Shown piece by piece: positions 8,197-16,845 of a stretch of DNA of 64,000 bases. The DNA is from Lacihabitans soyangensis (GTDB lineage: Bacteria > Bacteroidota > Bacteroidia > Cytophagales > Spirosomataceae). The position numbers and the translations under genes were made by a program. Positions within the stretch are counted from its first letter, which is position 1, and the number at the start of each line of letters is the position of its first letter. A model generated the notes under the pieces. It was given only the letters and a program-made list of their open reading frames with translations. It was not told where the DNA came from and did no database searches. The stretch is from the NCBI RefSeq assembly GCF_024343775.1, contig NZ_RJUF01000022.1:1-64000 (forward strand), in the 5' to 3' direction.

Positions 8197-9012
8197 TCAA
8201 ATCTTCTTCGCTTCCTCCCAAAAAACATCCATCTCAGCCAAAGTCATATCCGAGAGCTTTTTGTTCATTTCCAAGGCTTTAGATTCTAAATATTGGAATC
8301 GCTTAATGAATTTCTTATTGGTACGCTCCAAGGCTGTTTCAGGATTAATATCTATAAATCGGGCGTAGTTTACCAACGAAAACAGCACATCTCCGAACTC
8401 AGCTTCCGCTTTTTCTTGATCGATTGTTTCGTGGGTTTCTGCGTTGAAATGTTCTTTGAATTCCTGCATTTCCTCTTCTACTTTGGCCCAAACTTGTGCC
8501 TTTTCTTCCCAATCAAACCCTACTCCACGGGCTTTTTCTTGAATTCTCATAGCTTTTACCAAGGCTGGTAATGATTTTGGAACGCCTCCCAAAACAGACT
8601 TGTTTCCTTCTTTGAGCTTAAGTTGCTCCCAGTTTTTCTTTACCTCTTCCTCATCGGCCACCACTACGTCGCCATAAATGTGCGGATGTCTGTTGATAAG
8701 TTTTTCACAAATACCATTCAACACATCTGTAATGTCAAAATCCTCTATTTCAGAACCAATTTTGGCATAAAATACCAAATGCAGCATAATGTCACCCAGC
8801 TCTTTCTTGATTTCTTGAAGATCATTTTCAAGAATGGCATCAGAGAGTTCATAGGTTTCTTCAATCGTCAAATGGCGAAGACTTTCAAGCGTCTGTTTTC
8901 GGTCCCAAGGGCATTTTTCACGAAGATCGTCCATGATGTCGAGCAGGCGATTGAAAGCTAACAGTTCGTTTGCTCTGTTTTTGGGAATGATTGGTGGTAG
9001 GTTTACTGACAT
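8197..9012 (-). CDS. mazG: Nucleoside triphosphate pyrophosphohydrolase MazG
   Basis: MazG hydrolyses (d)NTPs to monophosphates and pyrophosphate, clearing aberrant nucleotides and modulating the stringent response in E. coli. The 271-residue product has two MazG domains. The first shows LREKCPWDRKQTLESLRHL, then EETYELSDAI and ELGDIMLHLVF, which form the metal-binding EExxE...ExxD motif. The second shows AEAEFGDVLFSLVNYARF. The start at ATG 9012 (MSVNLPP) is preferred over 9039, which lies within the upstream gene. One base separates it from that gene's TAA, so the pair is an operon. Confidence 0.95.
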   Translation of the reverse strand: MSVNLPPIIPKNRANELLAFNRLLDIMDDLREKCPWDRKQTLESLRHLTIEETYELSDAILENDLQEIKKELGDIMLHLVFYAKIGSEIEDFDITDVLNGICEKLINRHPHIYGDVVVADEEEVKKNWEQLKLKEGNKSVLGGVPKSLPALVKAMRIQEKARGVGFDWEEKAQVWAKVEEEMQEFKEHFNAETHETIDQEKAEAEFGDVLFSLVNYARFIDINPETALERTNKKFIKRFQYLESKALEMNKKLSDMTLAEMDVFWEEAKKI

Positions 9013-9013
9013 A

Positions 9014-9631
9014 TTATTTCCACCTGATGGCACAGCCAATAGGTTTTGTTTGTTCGGTGATGATGGGTTTATTTTCTAAAAGACTCTGAACGGCGTCATC
9101 CAGATAATTTTTTGTAATACCACTAGGGTCCTGCGGATTATCGTCTATGGCTCCAGAATACCTCAAAATGTATTTAAATCCTTCTTTTTTTACCACAAAA
9201 ACATGTGGCAAACGCAAGGCTCCAAATGTTTTGGCCACGCTTTGTTTTTCATCTCTTAGAATCGGAAATACGAAGCCCTTTTCTTTGGCTCGGGCCTGAA
9301 TGTTCTCGAGTTTGTCTTCCTCATAAGCCTCCGCATCGTTTGGGTTTATGGCTATCACAGGGTACGATTTCAAGGTATATTTCTTGTCAATGGCTATAAG
9401 TCTGTCCTCATAACTCTTTGAAAACGGGCAGTAATTGCTCGTAAAAACAATAATAAAACCTTTGGCCGAAGGAAAAGATGCAAAGGAATATAGTTTTCCG
9501 TTGATACTTCTGAGTGAAAAATCCTTCACTTCATCTCCAACTTTGTAGGCGGCAACGGCTGTTGTTTTCGAGGTTTTTTCTGTAAAACTCAAAAATATGA
9601 TGGCCAATAAGATAAGAAAACGAAAATGCAT
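9014..9631 (-). CDS. Exported thioredoxin-like (redoxin) protein
   Basis: A 205-residue thioredoxin-fold protein with an N-terminal signal segment (RFLILLAIIFLSFTE), so it probably acts in the periplasm. The redoxin core begins at VGDEVKDFSLRSINGKLYS and carries the single active-site cysteine segment SNYCPFSKSYEDR in place of CxxC. Near the end it has GCAIRWK, a C-terminal motif common in this AhpC/TSA-like family. Start ATG 9631 was chosen since it gives the signal peptide directly; the 69 extra upstream residues look non-coding and overlap the divergent gene. It overlaps nothing downstream and is coupled to mazG. Its substrate is unknown. Confidence 0.85.
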   Translation of the reverse strand: MHFRFLILLAIIFLSFTEKTSKTTAVAAYKVGDEVKDFSLRSINGKLYSFASFPSAKGFIIVFTSNYCPFSKSYEDRLIAIDKKYTLKSYPVIAINPNDAEAYEEDKLENIQARAKEKGFVFPILRDEKQSVAKTFGALRLPHVFVVKKEGFKYILRYSGAIDDNPQDPSGITKNYLDDAVQSLLENKPIITEQTKPIGCAIRWK

Positions 9632-9762
9632 GATGGGTCTTTTGGATTCGAAACGAATAAAGTGAACAAATGATACCTCAATTGTTTGTCCAAAATTAAT
9701 ATAAAACCAAAGATTTCTTAGATTTGAGAATTGAATATTTCGGAAAGCCTTAAATAAAGAAT

Positions 9763-11241
9763 ATGAAAGCCTTGCTTTGCACCCATTTCGGACCAGCCGA
9801 AAATCTCGTTTTTCAGGAAATTCCAAATCCTGAGCCAAAAGAAAACGAGGTTTTGATAAAAGTGGCCGCTTGCAGTGCCAATTTCCCAGATACCCTCATC
9901 ATCGAAAACAAATATCAGTTTAAACCAACATTGCCTTTTTCTCCAGGTGGAGAAGTTGCTGGCATAATTTTGAAAATTGGCGAAAATGTAAAAAACCTAG
10001 CCGTTGGCCAGCGGGTTTTCGCATTGTGTGGCTGGGGGGGCTTTGCAGAAGAAGTTTGTGTTACCTCCGACCGGATTTTCCCTTTACCTCCTTATATGGA
10101 TTATGTCTCTGGAGCCAGTTTGATGTACAATTTTGGCACCTCTTACCATGCCTTAAAGAACAGAGCACATTTGCAAAATGGTGAAACCTTACTGGTGCTG
10201 GGTGCCGCCGGAGGAGTAGGTTTAGCTGCTGTGGAACTTGGTAAATTAATGGGGGCAAATGTGATAGCTGCGGCTTCAACTGACAATAAACTGGCCATTT
10301 GTAAAGAGAAGGGAGCAGATTTTGTAATTAATTATGAAACCGAAGACCTCAGAGAAAAAATAAAAGAATATACCCAAGGCAAAGGTATTGATGTAGTTTA
10401 TGACCCCGTGGGAGACAAATATGCCGAGCCTGCTTTGCGAAGCATAGCCTGGAAAGGCCGATATTTGGTGGTGGGTTTTGCGGGTGGAGAAATTCCTAAG
10501 TTACCTTTTAATTTAGCTCTCCTGAAAGGTTGTTCGGTGGTCGGCGTATTTTGGGGACAGTTTTCAAAACTGCAGCCCAAAGAAAACATGGAAAATATTC
10601 TTGAGCTAGCCCAATGGTTTAAAGAAGGCCAACTGAAACCACACATTTTCAAAAAATACAGTTTGGCAGACTCAGCCCAAGCCTTAGTCCACTTGCGTGA
10701 AAGAAAAGTGGTAGGAAAAGCCGTTGTTATTTGTGATGAAGAGCTTGTAAATGAGCCTATTGTAATCGTTTCTGAATCCGAAAAAACAAAGAAAATTTTC
10801 CAAAACTTTGATGAAATCAAAAATGCTGTTGGTCAAATAATTGGAGAAAGCCCTTGGTTGAAAATTACGCAAGAAATTATTGACGATTTTGCAAAATCGA
10901 CCTTTGATGAACAATGGATTCATGTAAATCCTGAAAAAGCTGCTCAAAGTCCATTTGGCAGTACTATTGCCCATGGTTTGTTGACTTTGTCACTTAGCCC
11001 TAAGTTTTTGGGAGATATTTACGAAGTAAAAAACTCGAAAATGGGCATCAATTACGGCTCAGACAAAGTACGATTTCTACAACCCATAAAAGTAAACACC
11101 AACATAAAAATGGTGGCCAAGCTTCTTGAAGCTTTTGACGCTCCAAATGGTGGATTAAAAATGAAAATAGAGGCTACTTACTTCGTGGAAAATAACCCTC
11201 GGCCTGTGTGTGTGGCGGAGCTTTTGAGCGTGATTTATTAA
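9763..11241 (+). CDS. Fusion: zinc-independent quinone oxidoreductase (MDR) + MaoC-like hydratase
   Basis: A 492-residue two-domain protein. Residues 1-325 are a medium-chain dehydrogenase/reductase of the NADPH:quinone oxidoreductase type. They lack zinc ligands and have an NADPH-binding loop at VLGAAGGVGLAAVELGK (residues 145-161). Residues 345-492 are a MaoC-like hotdog domain with the hydratase-2 catalytic pair Asp382 and His387 in STFDEQWIHVNPEKA, followed by FGSTIAHGLLTLSL. The pairing suggests a reductase and an R-specific enoyl hydratase acting on the same acyl thioester, though the reductase half could instead act on quinones. The gene stands alone and is divergent from the redoxin gene. 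The open frame crosses the joint without interruption. Confidence 0.9.
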   Translation: MKALLCTHFGPAENLVFQEIPNPEPKENEVLIKVAACSANFPDTLIIENKYQFKPTLPFSPGGEVAGIILKIGENVKNLAVGQRVFALCGWGGFAEEVCVTSDRIFPLPPYMDYVSGASLMYNFGTSYHALKNRAHLQNGETLLVLGAAGGVGLAAVELGKLMGANVIAAASTDNKLAICKEKGADFVINYETEDLREKIKEYTQGKGIDVVYDPVGDKYAEPALRSIAWKGRYLVVGFAGGEIPKLPFNLALLKGCSVVGVFWGQFSKLQPKENMENILELAQWFKEGQLKPHIFKKYSLADSAQALVHLRERKVVGKAVVICDEELVNEPIVIVSESEKTKKIFQNFDEIKNAVGQIIGESPWLKITQEIIDDFAKSTFDEQWIHVNPEKAAQSPFGSTIAHGLLTLSLSPKFLGDIYEVKNSKMGINYGSDKVRFLQPIKVNTNIKMVAKLLEAFDAPNGGLKMKIEATYFVENNPRPVCVAELLSVIY

Positions 11242-11242
11242 A

Positions 11243-11723
11243 ATGATTTTGTTACTTTTAAGCCGCCAACGGCGATTCGACAACAGAGTTCTAGAAAGCA
11301 CCGAAAGCCAGGACATTATTGGGAGCTCGGGGTGTGAAGCTGATTTTATAATAACTTTATTTGATATTGATTTGCTATGCACATATGACGCCGTAGTAAC
11401 AGGTACCCAACAAATATTTCGAGTTTAAATCTGTTCAGAATTTACCGCCGAGCAATTTTGCCGATCAGTTCACCAAGGATTTAAACAATCCCGCCGTCAC
11501 CAATCTCAACCAATTAAAATGGATGTTTGATAAAACTAAATATTTAAAAAAAGCCGGTAATACCGAAGCTACTTTTGTTGCAGATATGAAAAGGGCGATT
11601 GATGGATTGACTTTCAGCAACACTCAAGCAGCAAAATTCATAAATGACATTCCAAATCCTTCTGGAAGTGACTTAAAGGATTTTATTAAAGCAAATTTTT
11701 CATCAATTTTCGAATTGAAATAA
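11243..11723 (+). pseudogene. Decayed C-terminal toxin domain, PD-(D/E)xK nuclease-like
   Basis: Two overlapping frames hold pieces of one domain. Frame 2 (to about 11405) ends with CTYDAVVTGT. Frame 3 (from about 11400 to TAA 11721-11723) reads NKYFEFKSVQNLPPSNFADQ and then about 85 more residues to FSSIFELK. One surplus base in the ACCCAAC stretch at about 11405-11412 explains the shift. Rejoined, it gives Asp, about ten residues, then Glu-x-Lys, the arrangement of PD-(D/E)xK nucleases, in a context like the tips of polymorphic (RHS-type) toxins. No upstream delivery domain is present. ORF ATG 11523 is internal and is not thought to be a real start. Classification as a toxin tip is inference. 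Confidence 0.5.
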
Positions 11724-11725
11724 AA

Positions 11726-12882
11726 ATGAAACGACTTTATACACAATACGATATTGATTTGCTACAAAAAGTAGATGATGAAATAATAATGTCATCACAT
11801 GGGAAATTAATAAATACTAGAGATGAGATTTTAGATCTCACTTTGTCTGAAGAATTTTATTTTTCCAATAGTTTCATTGTTAGTAAAAATCGTGAAACTC
11901 TTGTAATCTACAGCAAGAATTTTTGCGAATTAAAGCAAATTGAAAAGAGCAATTTAATAAATATAAGCTTTTTTGACAACATAAATAATTTTATTCTTCG
12001 GTATGCCCTTACAGACAATCAGTACGAGATTTACATTGATAATATACTTATTAAATCTGAGGAATTTATTATAGGTAGACTTTTAAATAAAAATTATAGA
12101 TTGCATTTTAGTGAACGTTTTAGACCTATTCAAGATTTTCGATGTTCTGACCTATTAGATGAAAAAACTTATTGGGAATATACCTGCCCTACAGGCTTGC
12201 ATGCTTCCAATACTTGGGTGGTAAGAGGCGAGTACCTACTATTCTGTGAAAATACCGACGGCTCATACCAAGGCAACATCAAGAAAATACATTTGCCCAC
12301 TGGAGAGCTAAAGTGGGAGGCCGCTGTACCGATGACAAGGCTGCACTACAATGAGCCTCAGGGGCTTTTTATATCTTTTTGGGCTAATGTTGACTACGGG
12401 CAGTATTTTCAAATCATCGACATAGACAATGAAACGTTAGAGTTTGGCAATCCTATAACAGATGTTATACTACAGAATTTACCCTCTACCGAAGGCACGC
12501 TATATCTGTATGAGCGTAAATTGTATTTTACTGATTTTAGCAATGCCTATGGCGACCAAATACCCAAAATAATGTTTGGATGCTTTGATATTGATACCAA
12601 AGAGGTAGAATTCTTACAAGAAGTACCCGAAGCTAAAGGAGACGGATTTGCTCAAATAATCTATAGCGACAATAAACTTTACCTGAGGTCCTTTGGAAAT
12701 AAACTCTATGTATATGAACACGAAATCACAGCATCATTAGTAACAAAGACACCTTAGACATAGACAAAACCTACCACCTCGAAAGCCACGGTACCATCAA
12801 CGACAGTGCGGCACCACATGTGACAGACGAGTTTATAGTAATACCCGACGGGCTGGGCAATTTGGAGGTGATAAAGAGATGA
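11726..12882 (+). pseudogene. Propeller-like protein, possible immunity partner, frameshifted near its end
   Basis: The ATG lies two bases after the stop of the toxin remnant, the usual spacing for a toxin-immunity pair. The uninterrupted frame gives 343 residues to TAG 12755-12757. A second frame picks up around 12724 and reads NHSIISNKDTLDIDKTYHLE on to TGA 12880-12882, adding about 45 plausible residues that end in GLGNLEVIKR. The true C-terminus is therefore probably lost by a one-base change near 12715-12730. The protein has repeated strand-turn units (YLLFCENTDG, LYLYERKLYFTDF, LYLRSFGNKLYVYEHE) like a small beta-propeller. The first 430 bases are much more AT-rich than the rest, suggesting a mosaic gene. 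Function unknown; immunity is inferred from position only. Confidence 0.55.
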
Positions 12883-12916
12883 GGGGAGTACGTCAAGAGG
12901 AATTTTTGAGTTTAAT

Positions 12917-13306
12917 TTACTCAGGATTCGAATGCACCCCAATTCTATTTCCTTCGGTATCGATAAAAACACCCATGTATCCGTTGTCTTCAGATATCAA
13001 GGTCTTCGGAATAGTCACCTTGCCTCCGGCTTTCTCGACTTTTGAAAGCACCGAATCTACATCAGGATTGGCATTCAGATAAATCAAAGGGCCATGGCTT
13101 TCTGATGAAAAATAAAAACCCGGACTTGTTTTAACCAGTGCTCCACCAACACCAGTTGCTGGGTCAGAAATAGGGAATAATCTCATCTGAAAACCAGGAA
13201 ATTCCATCGGAATCATCTGAATTTCGAAAATCGTCTCATAAAACTTTTGAGCTCTATCCAAATCTTCTGCCGGTATTTCGAACCAACTTATGGCGTTATC
13301 TTTCAT
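12917..13306 (-). CDS. VOC-family (glyoxalase/dioxygenase superfamily) protein
   Basis: A 129-residue vicinal-oxygen-chelate protein with two beta-alpha-beta-beta-beta units. The first begins WFEIPAEDLDRAQKFYETIF, the second is around YLNANPDVDSVLSKVEKAGG. The end, GYMGVFIDTEGNRIGVHS, holds the typical FxDxEGNxxGxHS motif seen in stand-alone YdcC-like VOC proteins. ATG 13306 (MKDNAISW) is preferred over 13339, which adds 11 poorly conserved residues. No operon partner is evident. Substrate is unknown. Confidence 0.88.
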   Translation of the reverse strand: MKDNAISWFEIPAEDLDRAQKFYETIFEIQMIPMEFPGFQMRLFPISDPATGVGGALVKTSPGFYFSSESHGPLIYLNANPDVDSVLSKVEKAGGKVTIPKTLISEDNGYMGVFIDTEGNRIGVHSNPE

Positions 13307-13375
13307 TTTTTTGATATTGTTATTAAGTAAAGTTATCAATTTTTCGAAATTACATTTTCCAAAAACTAAAAATAT

Positions 13376-13409
13376 TTTGTTCAGAAAAACTCACATATTT
13401 ATACTTTTG
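13376..13409 (+). promoter_or_regulatory. Promoter of comB
   Basis: TTTG at 13376-13379 and TACTTTTG at 13402-13409 match the Bacteroidota sigma-A elements TTTG and TAnnTTTG with a spacer of 22 bases. The start codon follows 21 bases after the -7 box. Confidence 0.7.
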
Positions 13410-13430
13410 CCTAATTTTTAATATTCAAGA

Positions 13431-14138
13431 ATGAAAAACATAGACGTTTGTCTGTCTCCTGACCTCCTGCATTTGCATAAAATCAACAATTCTATTGTAG
13501 TGGTAACCGATATTTTTAGAGCTACTTCGTGCATGGTAACGGGTTTCGCTTACGGTGTAAAAAGCATAATACCAGTAGCAAGTGTGGAAGAATGTAAAAC
13601 CCTCCAAAACATGGGCTACGTGGCGGCGGCGGAAAGAGACGCTCAAAAAGTTGAAGGATTTGACCTTGATAATTCGCCTTTTAGCTATATGGACGAAAGA
13701 CTAATAGGTGGAAAAATTGCGATGACCACCACAAACGGTACTTTATCTATCTCAAAAGCTAAAACCGACGCTGTTAAGGTAATTGTAGGTGCTTTTTTGA
13801 ACTTGGCCGCAGTAGTAAATCACCTAAAAAACCAACCTTATGATGTTTTGGTGCTTTGTGCTGGCTGGAAAGGCCGCCCGAATCTGGAAGACACCCTTTT
13901 TGCTGGTGCCGTGGTAGATGCTCTCAAAGACGAATATTTTGTGGCAGAAGATTCGGCGATATTAGCCATGAGAACTTATCAACAAGCAAAAAATGATATG
14001 TTGGGATATCTTGCTAACTCATCGCATATCCGTAGATTGCAGGGCTTAGGTATCAACAAAGACATCAGCTATTGCTTACAAAACGACCTTTACGATGTTC
14101 TGCCTGTTTTGAGAGGAAACGAATTGGTGATTCATTGA
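13431..14138 (+). CDS. comB: 2-phosphosulfolactate phosphatase
   Basis: A 235-residue ComB-family enzyme that dephosphorylates 2-phosphosulfolactate to sulfolactate, a step in coenzyme M synthesis in archaea. In bacteria the family is thought to serve sulfolactate or sulfonate metabolism. Family stretches are the N-terminal SIVVVTDIFRATSCMVTGFA, then AERDAQKVEGFDLDNSPF, the TTTNGTLSIS loop and LCAGWKGRPNLEDTLFAG. It has its own promoter and no other coenzyme M or sulfonate gene beside it in this window. The assignment to family is firm; the physiological product in this organism is not. Confidence 0.92.
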   Translation: MKNIDVCLSPDLLHLHKINNSIVVVTDIFRATSCMVTGFAYGVKSIIPVASVEECKTLQNMGYVAAAERDAQKVEGFDLDNSPFSYMDERLIGGKIAMTTTNGTLSISKAKTDAVKVIVGAFLNLAAVVNHLKNQPYDVLVLCAGWKGRPNLEDTLFAGAVVDALKDEYFVAEDSAILAMRTYQQAKNDMLGYLANSSHIRRLQGLGINKDISYCLQNDLYDVLPVLRGNELVIH

Positions 14139-14146
14139 GGCTGTAA

Positions 14147-14188
14147 AGAACACGGATTAATACAAATTAGACACAGATTTCATTTTAT
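14147..14188. repeat. Dispersed intergenic repeat, copy 1
   Basis: The sequence AGAACACGGATTAATACAAA and the following bases resemble, in inverted orientation, 28281-28324 (with two short gaps). Both copies are intergenic. It lies just before the small gene at 14208 and may form part of its leader. Function unknown. Confidence 0.5.
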
Positions 14189-14207
14189 AAAATTATCTTA
14201 TCAAACT

Positions 14208-14477
14208 ATGGCATCTTCATTTAACATTGACTATCCAGGCTCGGCATCTGATTTTGTGGTAAATGCCAACAAAGCCATCAAAACCAAAGGTGGAATATTT
14301 ACTGGAGACCAAAATTCAGGAACTTTCGCTCTAAAAACATTGATAGGCTCTGTTAAAGGGAGTTACAAAGTAATTGGCGGTATCGGCGATGAAACCAAAG
14401 TTGCCATAACCATCAATCAAAAACCCATGCTGGTGCCTATGTCGAAAATTCAAGAGGTGATAGAAGGCTATTTTTAA
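14208..14477 (+). CDS. Small conserved hypothetical protein
   Basis: An 89-residue soluble protein, without signal peptide or membrane helix. It reads as a short alpha part (SASDFVVNANKAIKTKGG) followed by beta strands (GTFALKTLIGSVKGSYKVIG, KVAITINQKPM). I do not recognise a family motif. It lies 69 bases after comB in the same direction. Its last four bases overlap the stop codon of the convergent secreted-protein gene. The regular codon use and intact frame make it a likely real gene. Confidence 0.7.
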   Translation: MASSFNIDYPGSASDFVVNANKAIKTKGGIFTGDQNSGTFALKTLIGSVKGSYKVIGGIGDETKVAITINQKPMLVPMSKIQEVIEGYF

Positions 14478-16840
14478 GGCACTTCAAAAAACTCCGAAAT
14501 CACATTCTTGTTGATTTTCAGCATGATTTCGTACCGCCCTTTCTTAAGTTTTTGGGTAGGAATGAGTTTGGTCTGCGTACCTAAGTTTTCCTGAAAACCT
14601 TCAACTAAAGTTACTATTACGTTACCTTTTTCCGATTTAAGTTGGAGCAACACATCTCCGGGCTCGTTTAATCTGAAAATTACTTTTTTGGTATTGTTTG
14701 TTTCTTCATCACCAATTGAAAGGCCCTTCATTGCGTTTTGTTCTTGTATTTGCCTTTGACCAAGAGCTTCGTTGGCTGCAAATTGCTGTTGAATACAGCT
14801 GGCTATTTCAGCCGAAAAAACAGCAGAATTTTTTACCTCAAATCCTGGTAAAAGCACAATGCTGTTCCCCGCAGTGAATGAAATATTCTGTGTATTTGGC
14901 ACCAAACTAGCAGATTCTATCCGTTTTTTTGCAGCAAAAAGCGAGTCTGATAGGCTAATTTTGCCCAATGCCAGGGTGTCTGAACCACAATTGATATCCA
15001 CACCTCTACAGTTGCAATTTGCATCAAATTTATCGTAAGAAGTAAGCGGATCGCCATCGTCACATGGAGTGTCCTTAGGGTTACAAAGCGTAGCTTCGAA
15101 GGTAATTTTACTAAAACCCGAGCAGGTTGCATCTCCATGGTTATTAAGTGCCGAAATCAAAATATACTTGGCTTTCGAGTCATTGAAGTTTGGGCCTACA
15201 AAACCAGAATAATCAACCAATCCAGGAGCCTGAGGCCAGTTGTAAACACCTCCAAGAGGTTGCCAAGTTATTCCGTCTGAAGAATAATCTACCACCACTT
15301 GTCTGAATCCTTTATTGGTTTGATTGGCCACGTTATAATTCCAAACCCGGGCCTCTTTGAATTTATAAATATCATTAAAGTCATACCTTATCCAATGCTG
15401 ACTCGTACTTCTAGCAGGATTGGGATTTGGAGCTGTGGCACACGAAGTCCAAGAAGCCTCCTCTATTGGATTGAGATTATCTGTTGGACTACAATCATCA
15501 TACAGTTTATATCTTGCCCCGAGGTCGTCACAATCCGGCCCTGAGCATGGAGTACCTGCACAATTGCAGTTTCCATCAATCCTGTCGTTATTTGTAAATG
15601 GATTCCCATCGTCGCAGAGGGTATTTTGAGCAATGCACGACACCTCGCATTTGTAGTCATAAACATAAAAATCGGGTATTTTTTTCCATGTTTTCTGAGG
15701 ATGAAAAGGGGTTTTCCAAAAAAGATGAAAATGGTCTCTCCAAGAACTTTCTTTGTGCCTAAACTCAAAATAATAATATTTACCTTTCTCCATCAAAATA
15801 GGCCCTGACTTCTGCATGATAGAATTGTTGTATTCATATTCTCCAACACCCGAAAAAACAAACAACTGATGGTTCTGCTTATACTCAATAGAGTCGTTTT
15901 TACTCAAAAAGAAGAAGGTCTGATTATCCCCTGTCAAGTTAAATTCATACATGCCCGTGACAGGAACTGTCAAATAACCCTGAATAAGTGTACCATAGTT
16001 ATCTTTAAATGACTGCTTTAATGGTCCAAAAACTCCATTTAAATCCTCCCTTCTATCAGGTACCAAAGGGAATTTCGGAGCATTCAGAAGATCATTTTCT
16101 ACATATGAGCCCGTGATGTTATCGTAATAATAAGCCTGAAGAGTTCCTTTTGTTCCAATACATGCGTTAACGGTGGGTACAGTACCTACGCAATTGCAAA
16201 AACCATCTTGTTGGTCGTTGGTAGTTAGGTTATTACCATCGTTACATGTCGTTCCTCTTGGTGGACAAGTAGTTCCGCAGGTGTATTCATAGATATAATT
16301 AAAATCTACAATTCTCCAGGCTGTTTCTGTGTTTTTTTTCCAATACAAATTCGCGAAATCTCCTCCACCACCTTCTAAATTCAATATCTCGAAATAATAA
16401 TACTGACCACCTACCAATGTGATTTCAGAGGAGGTTTGTTGGGGATACTTGTTGTGTTCGGTAATACCCGTATAATTCGGAACCTCCGCCCGTTTTATTT
16501 TATTCGTAGGATTCTGACTTGGACTTAAATAAAAGTAAATTCTATCATCGCCAGTTAGATTAAAGCTATAGGTAGCGGTAGTGGGCACCATTATATACCC
16601 TCTTACTAATCCAGCATAAAGGTCATTGAAATTATAAGGCGTTGCCAAAGTTGGAATCATCTGGAAACCGTCAGGAGTTTCAGGATAAAATTCTAACGCA
16701 AACAAAGCGTTGGTGTCCGGAGTAGAAGTAAAACCCGACCAATAACTCCATTTTACCTGTCCTGCCGGACCAACGCAACTTTGCCCTTTGGAATAGAAAT
16801 ATCCAAAAAACATCAGAACCAAAAGTATATTTATTTTCAT
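14474..16840 (-). CDS. Secreted multidomain protein: two PA14-like domains, discoidin-like domain, Cys-rich repeats
   Basis: A 788-residue exported protein with signal peptide (residues 1-20, ending SKGQS). Two PA14-like beta domains lie at about 25-190 and 230-400; both contain the pattern GY-PxTxxYxFNLTGD. A discoidin/F5-8C-like domain follows at about 450-585 (QHWIRYDFNDIYKFKEARVW ... SSDGITWQPLG). Three Cys-rich repeats of the form CxDGNxxTxxDxxDxxCNC occur at 199-217, 409-427 and 593-611, as spacers between domains. The C-terminus is a beta domain ending YEIMLKINKNVISEFFEV. PA14 and discoidin domains usually bind carbohydrate. It is the last gene of an operon with DUF1501 and DUF1800 genes and is likely at the cell surface. 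Confidence 0.8.
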   Translation of the reverse strand: MKINILLVLMFFGYFYSKGQSCVGPAGQVKWSYWSGFTSTPDTNALFALEFYPETPDGFQMIPTLATPYNFNDLYAGLVRGYIMVPTTATYSFNLTGDDRIYFYLSPSQNPTNKIKRAEVPNYTGITEHNKYPQQTSSEITLVGGQYYYFEILNLEGGGGDFANLYWKKNTETAWRIVDFNYIYEYTCGTTCPPRGTTCNDGNNLTTNDQQDGFCNCVGTVPTVNACIGTKGTLQAYYYDNITGSYVENDLLNAPKFPLVPDRREDLNGVFGPLKQSFKDNYGTLIQGYLTVPVTGMYEFNLTGDNQTFFFLSKNDSIEYKQNHQLFVFSGVGEYEYNNSIMQKSGPILMEKGKYYYFEFRHKESSWRDHFHLFWKTPFHPQKTWKKIPDFYVYDYKCEVSCIAQNTLCDDGNPFTNNDRIDGNCNCAGTPCSGPDCDDLGARYKLYDDCSPTDNLNPIEEASWTSCATAPNPNPARSTSQHWIRYDFNDIYKFKEARVWNYNVANQTNKGFRQVVVDYSSDGITWQPLGGVYNWPQAPGLVDYSGFVGPNFNDSKAKYILISALNNHGDATCSGFSKITFEATLCNPKDTPCDDGDPLTSYDKFDANCNCRGVDINCGSDTLALGKISLSDSLFAAKKRIESASLVPNTQNISFTAGNSIVLLPGFEVKNSAVFSAEIASCIQQQFAANEALGQRQIQEQNAMKGLSIGDEETNNTKKVIFRLNEPGDVLLQLKSEKGNVIVTLVEGFQENLGTQTKLIPTQKLKKGRYEIMLKINKNVISEFFEVP

Positions 16841-16845
16841 GGCTA

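Noticed and set aside
11523-11723. A free-standing 66-residue gene from ATG 11523
   Set aside because: The coding-like sequence continues upstream of that ATG in the same frame, through the Glu-x-Lys motif, so the ATG is internal to a remnant.
15299-15629. Open frames on the plus strand inside the PA14 protein gene
   Set aside because: They are antisense shadows of a long, well-formed gene and show no protein-family pattern.
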